Origin: Acidimicrobiales bacterium
GTDB taxonomy: Bacteria; Actinomycetota; Acidimicrobiia; Acidimicrobiales; Aldehydirespiratoraceae
NCBI GenBank assembly: GCA_029246685.1
Contig: JAQWMR010000018.1
Span: forward strand, 1-64,000
DNA: 64,000 nucleotides
Direction of reading: 5' to 3'
Shown one piece after another: positions 26,684 through 35,170 of this stretch. The position numbers and the translations under genes were made by a program. The notes below the pieces were generated by a model that saw only the letters and a list, made by a program, of their open reading frames with translations, did not search any database and was not told the DNA's origin. The first letter of the stretch is position 1, and every line of letters begins with the position of its first letter.

Positions 26684-27370
26684 TCAGCCGCGCGCCAACC
26701 CGTGCAGGAGCCGGTCCCACATCGCGTCGGCTCGAGCCCGTCGTCCTGCAGCGTCGCCGATCAGTGCGGTGCCGAAGGCGTTGAACATCGTCGTCTGCAT
26801 GAGGAAGGCACCCTCGGCTCGCAGATTGTCGACCTTCACGGCCCCGGCGTCGGCCGCGTGCTGCAACACGTCGAGCAGGTGAGTGAAGAGCGGCTCGGTG
26901 GCAACAACGACCGCATCACGATCGGTCGCCATGAGTTCGAAGATGAAGGCGGCCATCGAGCGGACCGTGAGGTGGGGTGAGGGTGCGGCCGACGACGGTT
27001 CGCGCTCGCTCCATTCATAGATGGTCACGATGGTGGTGCGGAGCCGTTCGAGCGGGTCGTCGATGCGCTCGGCGATGACCTCGATTTCGGCAACCGTCGC
27101 TCGAATTGCATCCTCGTAGACCGCGAGCAACAGGTGCTGCTTGCCGTCGAAGAACTGATAGAAGCTGCGTAGCGACTGAGTGGAACGCTCGACCACGTCT
27201 TGCACGGTGAAGTCGAGGCCACCCTTCTCGACGATCAGCTCGGTCGTGGCGTCGAGAAATCGCTGCACGCGCTGTTCGGCTCGGGCCCGGGCGCCGTCGA
27301 GCGAGCGGTCGACCGCCTGGCTGCGCAGGGGCGGGAGTTCGGAGGCGGCACTGTCGGAGATGTCAGTCAC
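26684..27370 (-). CDS. TetR-family transcriptional regulator, candidate regulator of the local operon set
   Basis: The protein has 228 residues. Residues about 30-85 form the TetR N-terminal HTH: QRFLDATTELIVEKGGLDFTVQDVVERS, followed by TQSLRSFYQFFDGKQHLLLAVYEDAI, in which SLRSFYQFF is the recognition-helix region. The remaining helical domain would bind the effector. The gene is last in the minus-strand row Rieske (30281), small protein, amidohydrolase, TetR, with gaps of 11, 2 and 27 bp. It may therefore be transcribed from the promoter behind the operator at 30345 and be autoregulated. It is one of two regulator genes in the window (the other is the MarR-type at 61050); TetR proteins typically control catabolic operons of this kind, bound by CoA-ester effectors. 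Confidence 0.88.
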   Translation of the reverse strand: MTDISDSAASELPPLRSQAVDRSLDGARARAEQRVQRFLDATTELIVEKGGLDFTVQDVVERSTQSLRSFYQFFDGKQHLLLAVYEDAIRATVAEIEVIAERIDDPLERLRTTIVTIYEWSEREPSSAAPSPHLTVRSMAAFIFELMATDRDAVVVATEPLFTHLLDVLQHAADAGAVKVDNLRAEGAFLMQTTMFNAFGTALIGDAAGRRARADAMWDRLLHGLARG

Positions 27371-27397
27371 GGTACTGCCTGTCCCTCCGGCTTCGGT

Positions 27398-28636
27398 TCA
27401 TACGGGCTGGGCGTGGACCACGCCGCCGAGCATCACGAAGTCGACCGATTCGGTAAGCGTGATGTCTTCCAGCGGATCGCCGGGCACGGCGATCACGTCG
27501 GCCAACAGCCCGGGTTCGATCCGGCCTCGATCCTCGGCCTCGATGAGTTCAGCCGCGGCGATCGTGGCAGTCTGGATGGCCCGCAGCGGGCTCGCGCCGC
27601 GCCGCGTGAGCGCGATGAGCTCCTTTGCGTTCTCGCCATGGGGAATGGCGGGAGCGTCGGTGCCACAGCAGACCTTGATGCCGAGCTCGAGCGCCCTGGT
27701 GATGGTCTGGCGAGCTTTCGGAAAAACCTCGGCCGCCTTGGCCTGAAGTTCGGGCGCAGCGTGCGACACATCCATCCCGTCGGCGAGGTAGGTGGTGGCG
27801 ACGAGGAAGGTGCCGCGCTCCTTCGCCAGAGCCAATGTGTCTTCGGTCATCAGGGACCCGTGTTCGATGCAGTCGATACCGGCGTGGATCGCCGCTCTGA
27901 TACCCGCATCGCCGTGGGCGTGGGCGGCCACCCTGATGCCGGCCCGGTGGGCTTCATCGACGGCAACGGCAAGTTCCTCGTCCGAGAACTGTTGGGCGCC
28001 GGCCGGGCCGGTGTGTGACATCACCCCGCCTGATGCACAGATCTTGATGACCTGGGCCCCGAACTTGATCTGATGACGGACCGCCTTGCGGACCTCGTCG
28101 ACTCCGTTGGCCACTCCCTCCTCGACGGTGAGCGGCATGATTCCGTGGGCCAAACCGACGAACACCGTCGGCTCGAGATGGCCACCGGTCGGACAGATCG
28201 CGTGGCCGGCCGGCACAATGCGAGGCCCCACGACATAGCCGCGCTCGATCGCGCGGCCGAGCGAGACATCGAGAAGATGTCCCCCCGTCGGAATGAAGAG
28301 GCCGAGATTGCGCACGGTCGTGAAACCGGCGAGCAGTGTGGTCTTCGCATTGACGACGGCGCGAAACGACCGATCGATCGGCGTTTCCACCACCGACGTG
28401 CGGGCCCCACGGTCGCCCGGGCCGCCCATGAAGAAGTTGAGCTCCATGTCCATCAGTCCGGGGAGCAGAGTGCGATCACCGAGCTCGATGATGTCGGCGT
28501 CATTCGGCGCCGCATCGGAGCCAACCCCGACGATTCGATCGCCCTCGACCACGACAACGCCAGGACTCTGCACCTCGCCGGTGACGACATCGACCATCCG
28601 GTCTGCCCGCAGGACCGTCGTTTCGGACTCGCTCAC
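27398..28636 (-). CDS. Amidohydrolase family protein (imidazolonepropionase/prolidase-like) with altered first metal site
   Basis: The 412-residue protein belongs to the amidohydrolase-1 group with a small beta-sandwich at both ends (VLRADRMVDVVTGEV at the start; DVIAVPGDPLEDI and FVMLGGVVHA at the end). Metal ligands seen are the Lys segment QVIKICASGG, His residues of RVAAHAHGD and DCIEHGSLM, and the Asp of CCGTDAPA. The usual first site D-x-H-x-H after PGL is replaced by LMDMELNFFMGG, so the HxH pair is missing. Related proteins with the same substitution exist to my recollection, suggesting a natural subgroup with one metal. It follows the small 28639 gene by 2 bp. Confidence 0.84.
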   Translation of the reverse strand: MSESETTVLRADRMVDVVTGEVQSPGVVVVEGDRIVGVGSDAAPNDADIIELGDRTLLPGLMDMELNFFMGGPGDRGARTSVVETPIDRSFRAVVNAKTTLLAGFTTVRNLGLFIPTGGHLLDVSLGRAIERGYVVGPRIVPAGHAICPTGGHLEPTVFVGLAHGIMPLTVEEGVANGVDEVRKAVRHQIKFGAQVIKICASGGVMSHTGPAGAQQFSDEELAVAVDEAHRAGIRVAAHAHGDAGIRAAIHAGIDCIEHGSLMTEDTLALAKERGTFLVATTYLADGMDVSHAAPELQAKAAEVFPKARQTITRALELGIKVCCGTDAPAIPHGENAKELIALTRRGASPLRAIQTATIAAAELIEAEDRGRIEPGLLADVIAVPGDPLEDITLTESVDFVMLGGVVHAQPV

Positions 28637-28638
28637 CG

Positions 28639-28974
28639 TCAGAATCCTGGCTCGCTGACGAGCGGGAAGGCCGCCGCGCCACTGTCGGGCACATGGGGTT
28701 GTTTCCAGGCCTCGACGGGGAACGAGGCCGTGACCAGCGAAAATGCGAGGTAGGCGAGGTTGCGATCCTCGTCGCTCACCACCGCAGCGTCACCGATGGG
28801 GACGGTCTCGGCGTGGGCCATGATCGCCTCGAGCCGCGGGAAGGCCGTGTCGTAGAACGACTGCATTTCCGCCATCGTCGACCCGAGTCGCTTCGCGTAG
28901 CGCTCGTCTTCAGTGGGCAGGATCCAATCGGCGAACACTTCGAGATCGGCGAAATCGGAGGGAAGAAGACTCAT
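28639..28974 (-). CDS. Small conserved protein of unknown function next to a Rieske oxygenase
   Basis: The predicted protein has 111 residues and reads SLLPSDFADLEVFADWILPT at its N-terminus with a later EMQSFYDTAFPRLEAIM helix and a Pro-rich tail. It has no signal peptide, membrane segment or metal motif. It lies between the Rieske oxygenase (11 bp) and the amidohydrolase (2 bp), so it is clearly cotranscribed. The conserved position suggests a helper of the oxygenase or a small binding protein. I do not recognise a named family. Confidence 0.75.
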   Translation of the reverse strand: MSLLPSDFADLEVFADWILPTEDERYAKRLGSTMAEMQSFYDTAFPRLEAIMAHAETVPIGDAAVVSDEDRNLAYLAFSLVTASFPVEAWKQPHVPDSGAAAFPLVSEPGF

Positions 28975-28985
28975 GGATGCTCCCT

Positions 28986-30281
28986 TCAGCGGCCAACCGC
29001 GACGGCGACGTCACGCTCGGCCCGGTAGTCGTTGACCTGTTCGCGCACCGTGTGGTGGAGGTGGCGGACCAGAAGCTCCTGGTCGCACAGAGGGAACTCG
29101 CGAACCACACCCGACTCCAGCATTGTCTGCGTGGCCTCTAGCGTGTTGCCGTCTTGCAGCGCGAACTCTTTGAAAGTGACGGCGGCCAGCTCTTGGCTGA
29201 TGCGCTCGGCCAGGTTCTTCGGCTCGGCGAAGTAGAGCCGCGCCTCGAACCGGTGCCGGTTCATGGCGGTGGGCCAGTAGTGGTAGGTCAGGTACCAGCC
29301 GGGCTCCCAGATCAGGATCACCATGTTCGGATAAACCTGGAACGAGTCGGTGCCCCAGGCCCGATGCTCAGCCGGATTGAGACCGGCTGGGAGCGTTGAC
29401 AGATCGATTCCCTCGGGTTTGTCCCAAGGCCCGAACAATCCCGAGCGCAAGACGTTCTCGATCGGCTTGACCATGCTCGGATCGGCCGGCGGCGACATAC
29501 CGCCCCAGGAGGAAACCACGCTGTGGGCCGTCGGCTCGTAGATCTCGTAGTGCAGCGCCTCGAAGCCGACGCCGGCGAGCTTGGAAGCTTCCTCCGCGAC
29601 CGACTGGCGCATGTGAAGAATCGGCGCATGGTAGAACTCAGCGAACGCGTCGATGAAGAGCTTCCAGTTGGCGCCGACATCGGCGACATACTCGTAGCAG
29701 TAGGTCATCTCGCCGAAGGGGTAGCCGTCGAGACCGGTGGCCAGGTCGCCGAGGAATTCCCGCAGAGGCTGCTCGGGCTCGTCGGCCAGATTCACGAAGA
29801 TGAAGCCCTCCCACACATCGAGGTGCACCGGCACCAGGCCGTAGTCGGACTTGTCGAGATCGAAGAACTCACCTTCTTGCTGTACGAAGGTGAGTTCGCC
29901 TTCGAGGTCGTAGCGCCAGCCGTGGTACTTGCAGGCGAACTGGCGGCACGTGCCCTTGTCTTCCTCGTTCGGATAATCGGTCCAGGCGAGCTTGTTGCCG
30001 CGATGGCGGCAGATGTTGTGGAACGCGCGGATCTCGTCGTCGGCACCGCGGACGATGATCAGTGAGGTGCGGGCGGCGTCGAGTTCACGGGTGAAGTAGC
30101 TGCCCTTTCGAGGAAGCTGTTCGACCCGACCGAGATTGAGCCACGATCGCTTGAAGACCGCCTCGCGCTCGTCTTCGAACCACTCGGGATCGATGGAGTC
30201 CTGATAGCTGACCGGCGCGGTCCCCAAGTGGGGGTAGAGCTCGGTCCAGCTTCCTTCGGCGGGCTTGGTGAAGTGTGCCAC
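28986..30281 (-). CDS. Rieske non-heme iron oxygenase, alpha subunit
   Basis: A GTG start at 30281 (AAGGGA upstream) gives 431 residues. The Rieske cluster is bound by Cys91/His93 (CRHRG) and Cys117/His120 (CKYHGW). The mononuclear iron motif DAFAEFYHAPILH follows in the SRPBCC catalytic domain. The protein would hydroxylate a ring or CH group using electrons from a reductase such as that at 22664. The N-terminal part (SYQDSIDPEWFEDEREAVFKRSW) is typical of the RHO-alpha family that includes KshA-like and phthalate-type enzymes. It is first gene of an operon of four ending with the TetR gene. Upstream, a TATAGT -10 box (30325-30320, complement) and the operator at 30345 define the promoter. 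Confidence 0.91.
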   Translation of the reverse strand: MAHFTKPAEGSWTELYPHLGTAPVSYQDSIDPEWFEDEREAVFKRSWLNLGRVEQLPRKGSYFTRELDAARTSLIIVRGADDEIRAFHNICRHRGNKLAWTDYPNEEDKGTCRQFACKYHGWRYDLEGELTFVQQEGEFFDLDKSDYGLVPVHLDVWEGFIFVNLADEPEQPLREFLGDLATGLDGYPFGEMTYCYEYVADVGANWKLFIDAFAEFYHAPILHMRQSVAEEASKLAGVGFEALHYEIYEPTAHSVVSSWGGMSPPADPSMVKPIENVLRSGLFGPWDKPEGIDLSTLPAGLNPAEHRAWGTDSFQVYPNMVILIWEPGWYLTYHYWPTAMNRHRFEARLYFAEPKNLAERISQELAAVTFKEFALQDGNTLEATQTMLESGVVREFPLCDQELLVRHLHHTVREQVNDYRAERDVAVAVGR

Positions 30282-30319
30282 GGCGTCCCTTCGCGGTCCG
30301 AAAAGCTTGTTCTTTCGTG

Positions 30320-30325
30320 ACTATA
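30320..30325 (-). promoter_or_regulatory. Probable -10 box of the Rieske operon
   Basis: TATAGT on the complement fits TANNNT and puts the transcript start near 30313. The operator 30345-30359 covers the expected -35 region. Confidence 0.5.
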
Positions 30326-30344
30326 GCCTTCTTGAGCGGAAAAT

Positions 30345-30359
30345 GGAAATGTCATTCTC
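30345..30359. promoter_or_regulatory. Candidate operator GGAAATGTCATTCTC (13/15)
   Basis: The site lies 64-78 bp upstream of the Rieske start and touches the stop codon of the upstream CMD-like gene. It overlaps the predicted -35 region of the Rieske promoter. Confidence 0.6.
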
Positions 30360-30972
30360 ACCCGTCGTGGTGCGGAAAACCCTCGAGATCTGCGTCGAGC
30401 GGGAGTTCAGCGGCGTTGAACGCCATGGCCAACGTGGCGTAACCGCCGACGGTGAAAACGAAGTCCATGAGCTCGGCATCATCCCAGTGGGCGGCAAGTA
30501 CGGACCAGGCCTCGTCGTCGACTTGACCGTCGGCCAGCAAGGCGTCGGCGGTGCGCAGGACCGCGGCATCCAACGCCGACCAACCCCCGGCGTCGGGCCC
30601 CTCGATGATCCACTGGATCTGTTCGGCGCTGATGCCGGCTTCGAGAGCTACCGGGACATGTTGTCCCCACTCGTACTCCGAACCCAGCGCCCACGAGACC
30701 CGCAGTACGACCAGTTCGCGGGTGCGCTCATCCAGGCTCGACTCATAGAGAAGGTGCCGGTTGAACTCGAGGAAGGCGCGGGCGAGCGAAGGGTGGCGAA
30801 CCAACAGCGCGAGCGCATTGACCCCTCCGGCGCCGCCCCGCTCCTTGCGGCGCTCGGCGTAGACGCTTCCCGGCGGCGGGATCATGGGATCGAGGGCATC
30901 GATCTCCGCCCTGCTCCATTCCGAACGGGGCAGAGGCGCGATCCGGGGCGCGGGCTCAGGTGTTTCGGCCAC
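30358..30972 (-). CDS. Carboxymuconolactone-decarboxylase-like protein without the redox Cys pair
   Basis: Starting at GTG 30972, which overlaps the end of the SDR gene by 17 bp, the protein has 204 residues. The CMD/AhpD fold is seen in the helix run ERTRELVVLRVSWALGSEYEWGQHVPVALEAG and in ELMDFVFTVGGYATLAMAFNAAELP. The ExxCxxHH pattern of AhpD-like peroxidases reads EYEWGQH without Cys, so this is not an alkylhydroperoxidase; such Cys-free members occur often next to steroid and aromatic degradation genes. Its reaction is unknown: isomerisation, decarboxylation or a binding role are options. It closes the operon TauD-SDR-CMD. Confidence 0.82.
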   Translation of the reverse strand: MAETPEPAPRIAPLPRSEWSRAEIDALDPMIPPPGSVYAERRKERGGAGGVNALALLVRHPSLARAFLEFNRHLLYESSLDERTRELVVLRVSWALGSEYEWGQHVPVALEAGISAEQIQWIIEGPDAGGWSALDAAVLRTADALLADGQVDDEAWSVLAAHWDDAELMDFVFTVGGYATLAMAFNAAELPLDADLEGFPHHDG

Positions 30973-31714
30973 CGTTGACCCCGATGATCTGACCAGTGAT
31001 GTAGCCACTCGCCTCGGAGGCGAGAAAGGCGACGGCGTTGGCGATGTCGGCACCGGTGCCGACACGGCGGACCGGGGTACGTTCCTCGTGGTCTTCCACG
31101 GATCCGCCGAGAAGGCCCTTCGCTTCGGACCGGCGCAGCATCGGCGTGTCGATGAACCCTGGCGGCACCGTGTTGACGGTGATTCCGTCCTGGCCGAGCT
31201 CCTTGGCCAACGACTTGGTCAGGCCGATCATGCCCGCCTTGGACGACACATAGTGGGCCATGAATTCCTGGCCCCCCTGCGCGCTCGACGACGAGATGTT
31301 GATCACCCGCCCCCAACCGGCCTCGATCATGTCGGAGATGCCCACCTGGGTGCAGTGAAACGTGCCCGTGAGGTTGACGGCAATGATGGCGTTCCACTCG
31401 TCTTCGGTGATGTTGACGAAGCGGCGGAAACCATCTCGACCGGCATTGTTGACCAGCACCGAAACCGGCCCGAGCTCAGCCCGCACGGTTCCGAATCCAG
31501 CCTCCACGGCGGCGCGGTCGCTCACATCGACATGGACACCGATTGCGTCGTGGCCCGCATCGCGCAGCCCCGCCGCGACCCGTTGGGCCGCTGCTTCGTC
31601 GAGATCGAGTACGCCGATCGCCATGCCATCGTCGCAGAGCCGGTGCGCGATCGCCTCCCCGATGCCGGATCCACCGCCGGTGACCACTGCCACCTTGAGA
31701 TCCGACTCGGTCAT
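30956..31714 (-). CDS. Short-chain dehydrogenase/reductase (FabG-like)
   Basis: ATG 31714 overlaps the TauD stop by ATGA; the protein has 252 residues. It is a classical SDR with TGGGSGIG cofactor loop, NNAG near residue 88, and Ser-Tyr-Lys in ISSSSAQGG...YVSSK. The acidic residue after beta-2 (GVLDLDEAA) suggests NAD(H). The C-terminus ITGQIIGVNGGRN is very close in style to that of the SDR at 43474, so the two may be recent relatives that oxidise related beta-hydroxyacyl-CoA intermediates. It is followed by the overlapping CMD-like gene. Confidence 0.89.
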   Translation of the reverse strand: MTESDLKVAVVTGGGSGIGEAIAHRLCDDGMAIGVLDLDEAAAQRVAAGLRDAGHDAIGVHVDVSDRAAVEAGFGTVRAELGPVSVLVNNAGRDGFRRFVNITEDEWNAIIAVNLTGTFHCTQVGISDMIEAGWGRVINISSSSAQGGQEFMAHYVSSKAGMIGLTKSLAKELGQDGITVNTVPPGFIDTPMLRRSEAKGLLGGSVEDHEERTPVRRVGTGADIANAVAFLASEASGYITGQIIGVNGGRNT

Positions 31715-32535
31715 GCGAAGGCCTCGTCGCCCGCAAGCGTGACGCGGTGCATCAACCTCGGCGAGTCGGCGTCGTAGGGAAGGGCTCGGTGCATGGTGCC
31801 GCGGTTGTCCCACATGACGAGATCTCCCACCGTCCAGTCGTGGTGGTAGACGAAACGTTCATCCGTGGCCCAGGCCTCGAGATGATCAATCAGTTGGCGG
31901 CCTTCGTCGCGGTTCATGCCGACGATATGGTCGGTTGTGGCCCCGAGAACCAACGATGTTCGCCCCGATTCGTGGGTCCACGCGAGAGGCTGTTCTTTGC
32001 TCGGTCGGGCCTGCCAGTCGGCGACTTGCGCCTCGGTCGGATCGGAATATACGAGCCGCTGCGATGCCTCCATGCTGTGCACCACGCGGAGATCCTTGTA
32101 TTTCGCCTTGTCATCGGCGGACAGCGCATCCCACGACGCGTAGGTGCTGCAGAATTCGGTTCCGCCGCCATTGTCCGCAACCCCGACCGCGTTGAGCATC
32201 GTCGCCATGTTGGGCACGTCGTCGGTGGCGCCGTCGATGTGCCAGAAGAAGGTGCCCTGCAGGTAGGACGCGGCGGGGTTCTTTGCCGGGTCGAGTGTGA
32301 CGAGGAAGATCTCCGCGTGATCGCCCGTGGGAATCGGGAAGACATCGGGTTCGCCGAGCGCCTTTCCGAATGCCACCTGCGATGCGTCGTCACAATGGAG
32401 CTCGGGGAACACCAAGACGCCGTGGGTCTCGAGGGCTTCGCCGAGCGCGGCGGCGGTATCGGAATCACCGAGCTGACGGGGCTCGATGTCGGTGACCGAC
32501 ACACCGATGCACGGACCGAGTGGGGTGAGTTTCAT
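31711..32535 (-). CDS. TauD/TfdA-type Fe(II)/2-oxoglutarate dioxygenase
   Basis: I chose ATG 32535 because the family's N-terminal strand LTPLGPCIGVSV begins there and GGAGG lies about 11 bases upstream; an earlier ATG (32616) would add unrelated residues. The 274-residue protein has the iron ligands HxD in FFWHIDGATDD and a distal His in PRLMHRVTLAGDEAFA, with the 2-oxoglutarate Arg nearby. Such enzymes hydroxylate or cleave sulfonates, sulfate esters, carnitine-like compounds or herbicide ethers. In a region with a sulfatase, oxidative cleavage of a sulfate ester is possible. It heads the operon TauD-SDR-CMD. Confidence 0.86.
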   Translation of the reverse strand: MKLTPLGPCIGVSVTDIEPRQLGDSDTAAALGEALETHGVLVFPELHCDDASQVAFGKALGEPDVFPIPTGDHAEIFLVTLDPAKNPAASYLQGTFFWHIDGATDDVPNMATMLNAVGVADNGGGTEFCSTYASWDALSADDKAKYKDLRVVHSMEASQRLVYSDPTEAQVADWQARPSKEQPLAWTHESGRTSLVLGATTDHIVGMNRDEGRQLIDHLEAWATDERFVYHHDWTVGDLVMWDNRGTMHRALPYDADSPRLMHRVTLAGDEAFA

Positions 32536-32605
32536 GAGAGCGCTGACCTCCTCGGGCGAGCGTACACCGCGGCCTTGGGCGGCGAAAGCGGCGTAGGCAG
32601 AATCA

Positions 32606-32620
32606 GAGAATGTCATTTCC
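32606..32620. promoter_or_regulatory. Candidate operator GAGAATGTCATTTCC (13/15)
   Basis: The site lies in the divergent gap between the TauD-type gene (start 32535) and the LLM gene (start 32653), 20-34 bp upstream of the -10 box of the latter. Confidence 0.6.
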
Positions 32621-32639
32621 GCTCTTTCACTCGAGCGGC

Positions 32640-32645
32640 TATGCT
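32640..32645 (+). promoter_or_regulatory. Probable -10 box giving a leaderless LLM mRNA
   Basis: TATGCT ends seven bases before GTG 32653, so transcription would start at the start codon. Confidence 0.45.
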
Positions 32646-32652
32646 TCGCTGG

Positions 32653-33606
32653 GTGCGGATCGGACTCATGGTTGGACCGGAGCGGCGGCGCCACGCCCAG
32701 AAGGTGCAGCGCCTCATCGACGACGTGATCGGTGCTGAAGCGGCGGGGTTCTCATCTGTCTGGATCCCGCAAGTGCCCGACGATTTCGACGCGATGACCG
32801 CGGCTGCGGTGACCGGAGCGCGTACATCGCGGATCGAAATCGGCACCGCGGTTGTTGTCCTTCAGAGTCGCCACCCCGTCGCTCTCGCCCAACAGGCGTT
32901 GTCGACGCAGGCCGTGTGTGAGGGACGATTCACGCTGGGCGTGGGACCGTCGCACGGCTGGGTCATCAAGGAAATGTTGGGCCTCGATTACGACCGACCG
33001 GCGGTCCTCGTTCGTTCGTATCTCGATGTTCTCGACGCCGCAGGCCACGGACCGGGTCCAGTCGACGTCGACAACGAACATTTCTCGATCCACAATCCCC
33101 TCGACATCACAGACATCGCCCACAACCCGATCCTCATCGCCGCGCTCGGTCCGGTGATGCTGCGACTCGCCGGCGAACGGGCCGACGGCACACTGCTGTG
33201 GATGGCCGACGAGCGCACGATCGGCGACCACATCGCCCCCCGCATCACTACGGCCGCCGAGTCCGCCGGACGGCCGGCGCCTCGCATCGTCGCCGGCGTG
33301 CCGGTGTGTCTCTGTCGCGACGACGAAGTCGACACGGCGCGACAACGAGCCAATCGAGTCCTGGCTGAAGCCGACATCTCCCCGAACTATCAGCGGTTGA
33401 TGGACCACGGCGATGCTCGCAACGTCGCCGACATCCTCGCTGCCGGCAGTGAAGCGGCCGTCATGGCCCGCCTCCGATCCTTCAAGGATGCCGGTGTCAC
33501 CGATCTCTCGGTGCGGGTGCTCCCGATCGGCGAGGGGCGCAACCAACTGCTCGAGTCGAGCCGCCGTACGCGAGAGTTCCTCTCGACGATCACTCCCGCG
33601 CTCTGA
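32653..33606 (+). CDS. LLM-class F420-dependent oxidoreductase
   Basis: From GTG 32653 the protein has 317 residues with the luciferase-like TIM barrel (VRIGLMVGPERRRHAQKVQR, WIPQVPDDFDA, IEIGTAVVVLQSRHPVALAQQA, FTLGVGPSHGWVI). The long version of the reading frame from 31747 lies on the antisense of the TauD gene and is discounted. The subfamily resembles actinobacterial F420-linked LLM oxidoreductases of the MSMEG_4879 type as I remember it. It probably transfers hydride to or from a double bond or hydroxyl group of a pathway intermediate. Its 3' end overlaps the convergent ligase gene by 17 bp. Confidence 0.85.
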   Translation: MRIGLMVGPERRRHAQKVQRLIDDVIGAEAAGFSSVWIPQVPDDFDAMTAAAVTGARTSRIEIGTAVVVLQSRHPVALAQQALSTQAVCEGRFTLGVGPSHGWVIKEMLGLDYDRPAVLVRSYLDVLDAAGHGPGPVDVDNEHFSIHNPLDITDIAHNPILIAALGPVMLRLAGERADGTLLWMADERTIGDHIAPRITTAAESAGRPAPRIVAGVPVCLCRDDEVDTARQRANRVLAEADISPNYQRLMDHGDARNVADILAAGSEAAVMARLRSFKDAGVTDLSVRVLPIGEGRNQLLESSRRTREFLSTITPAL

Positions 33607-35170
33607 GCGCCCGGAGGTCTTCCTTCATCACCTTGCCGGTGGCGTTGAGGGGGATCTCCTCGACCACGTGGACCTCGCGAGGCACCTTATAGTTCGCCAT
33701 CCGCTCCCGGCACCAGGCGATGAATTCGGCGGCGTCGAACGATGCTGCGTCGATTTGCGATTCATCGGTGAGGACGAGAAATGCACATCCGACTTCGCCC
33801 ATCCGCTCGTCGGCGATTCCGATCACCGCAACCTGCGCGACGCCATCGTGCTGGAGGACAGCATTCTCGATCTCGGCCGGATACGCGTTGAATCCGCCGA
33901 CGATGAACATGTCCTTGATGCGGCCCACGATCCGGAGATAGCGACGGTCGTCCATCGTGCCGAGATCGCCTGTGTGAAACCAGCCGTCGGTATCGATCGC
34001 GGCGGCGGTGGCGTCCGGGTCATCGAGGTACCCCTGCATCACGTTGCCGCCCCGCACGACGATTTCGCCGGTTTCGCCCGGCGGTGCCTCGGATCCGTCG
34101 GAAGCTGCGATGCGCACTTCGACGTCGACCATTGCCCGACCCGCCGTGGTCGCGATCGTGACCGGGTCGTCGTCGGGTCCGGAACCAGTGCACGTGCCGG
34201 CCTCGGTCAATCCGTAGCCGGTGAGCACCCGTTCGAATGGCAGCTCTGCTCGGATGCGTTCGATGAGAACCACCGGGATGTCGGCGGCCCCGGTTACCGC
34301 CACGCGCATGCTCGAAAGGTCGAACGAGTCCACACCCGGGTGGTCCAAGATCGTCTGGTAGATCGTCGGCGCGCCAGGAAAAACAGTCACCCGTTCGCCC
34401 TGAACTCGCTCAAGCACTGCCTCGACATCGAACAGGGGTACGGGGAGAATTGTCGCGCCTCGGAGGAGGCAGGCGAGCCAGCCCGCCTTGTAGCCGAACA
34501 TGTGAAAGAACGGGTTGACAATCAGGTAGCGATCGCCCTCTCGAAGGTCGGCAAAGTCGCACCAGTCATCGAACAGCTTCAGCGTCTGCCCGTGCGCCAT
34601 CATCACGCCCTTTGGGGTGCCGGTCGTGCCGGAAGTGAACATGATGTCGCTCAGGTCATCCGATGTGATCTGCGCCACGCGTGCATCCACGGCGGCGTCG
34701 ACGACGTCGTCACCGGCGAAGACGAAGTCGTTCCATCCAATCGTGCCGTCGGGGACTTCACCGTCGAGGATGACCACCGAGACGAGATCAGGGAGCTCGA
34801 CATCGCTGGCCGCGAGCATTCCGATCGGATCGATGTCGAGAAATCCGGTCACCGTGCAGAGGAGCTTGGCGTGGGTTCGGGCCAGGATCGGAGCCGCCTC
34901 CGGACCCTTGAAACGGGTGTTGATCGGCACCAGCGTTGCTCCGGCCGCCTGCAACCCGAGCGCGGCCACGACCCACAGCCCGCTGTTCGGGGCCCACACC
35001 GCGACTCGATCCCCAGGCTCGATGCCCTGGGCAATCATTGCCGCGGCAGCCCGGCGGACGCGAGATCCAAGCTCGGCGAACGTCCACCGCTCCTCGCCGT
35101 CGACAACGGCCTCGCGGTCGCCGAGTCGATCGCAGCAGGCGAGGGCCTCCGCCGGAATACTCGCCATCAT
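33590..35170 (-). CDS. Acyl-CoA ligase of the FadD3-like group
   Basis: This 526-residue ANL enzyme carries A3 FTSGTTGTPKG, A5 YGLTEAGTC, A7 WFHTGDLG, A8 GRIKDMFIVGGFNAYP and catalytic Lys in LNATGKVMKED. The segment NPFFHMFGYKAGW is characteristic of FadD3-type ligases, which in steroid degradation activate the propionate side of the ring C/D remnant HIP. The gene starts with ATGA overlap behind the CaiB-type gene and ends the operon SDR (39573), TauD, ALDH, CaiB, FadD. The assignment to HIP is an inference; other bicyclic or branched acids are possible. Confidence 0.88.
   Translation of the reverse strand: MMASIPAEALACCDRLGDREAVVDGEERWTFAELGSRVRRAAAAMIAQGIEPGDRVAVWAPNSGLWVVAALGLQAAGATLVPINTRFKGPEAAPILARTHAKLLCTVTGFLDIDPIGMLAASDVELPDLVSVVILDGEVPDGTIGWNDFVFAGDDVVDAAVDARVAQITSDDLSDIMFTSGTTGTPKGVMMAHGQTLKLFDDWCDFADLREGDRYLIVNPFFHMFGYKAGWLACLLRGATILPVPLFDVEAVLERVQGERVTVFPGAPTIYQTILDHPGVDSFDLSSMRVAVTGAADIPVVLIERIRAELPFERVLTGYGLTEAGTCTGSGPDDDPVTIATTAGRAMVDVEVRIAASDGSEAPPGETGEIVVRGGNVMQGYLDDPDATAAAIDTDGWFHTGDLGTMDDRRYLRIVGRIKDMFIVGGFNAYPAEIENAVLQHDGVAQVAVIGIADERMGEVGCAFLVLTDESQIDAASFDAAEFIAWCRERMANYKVPREVHVVEEIPLNATGKVMKEDLRALRARE

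Noticed and set aside
30973..31065. Longer N-terminus for the CMD-like protein up to 31065
   Set aside because: The extra residues are antisense-like Ser/Pro-rich translation of the SDR coding region; GTG 30972 with the overlap gives a normal family start.
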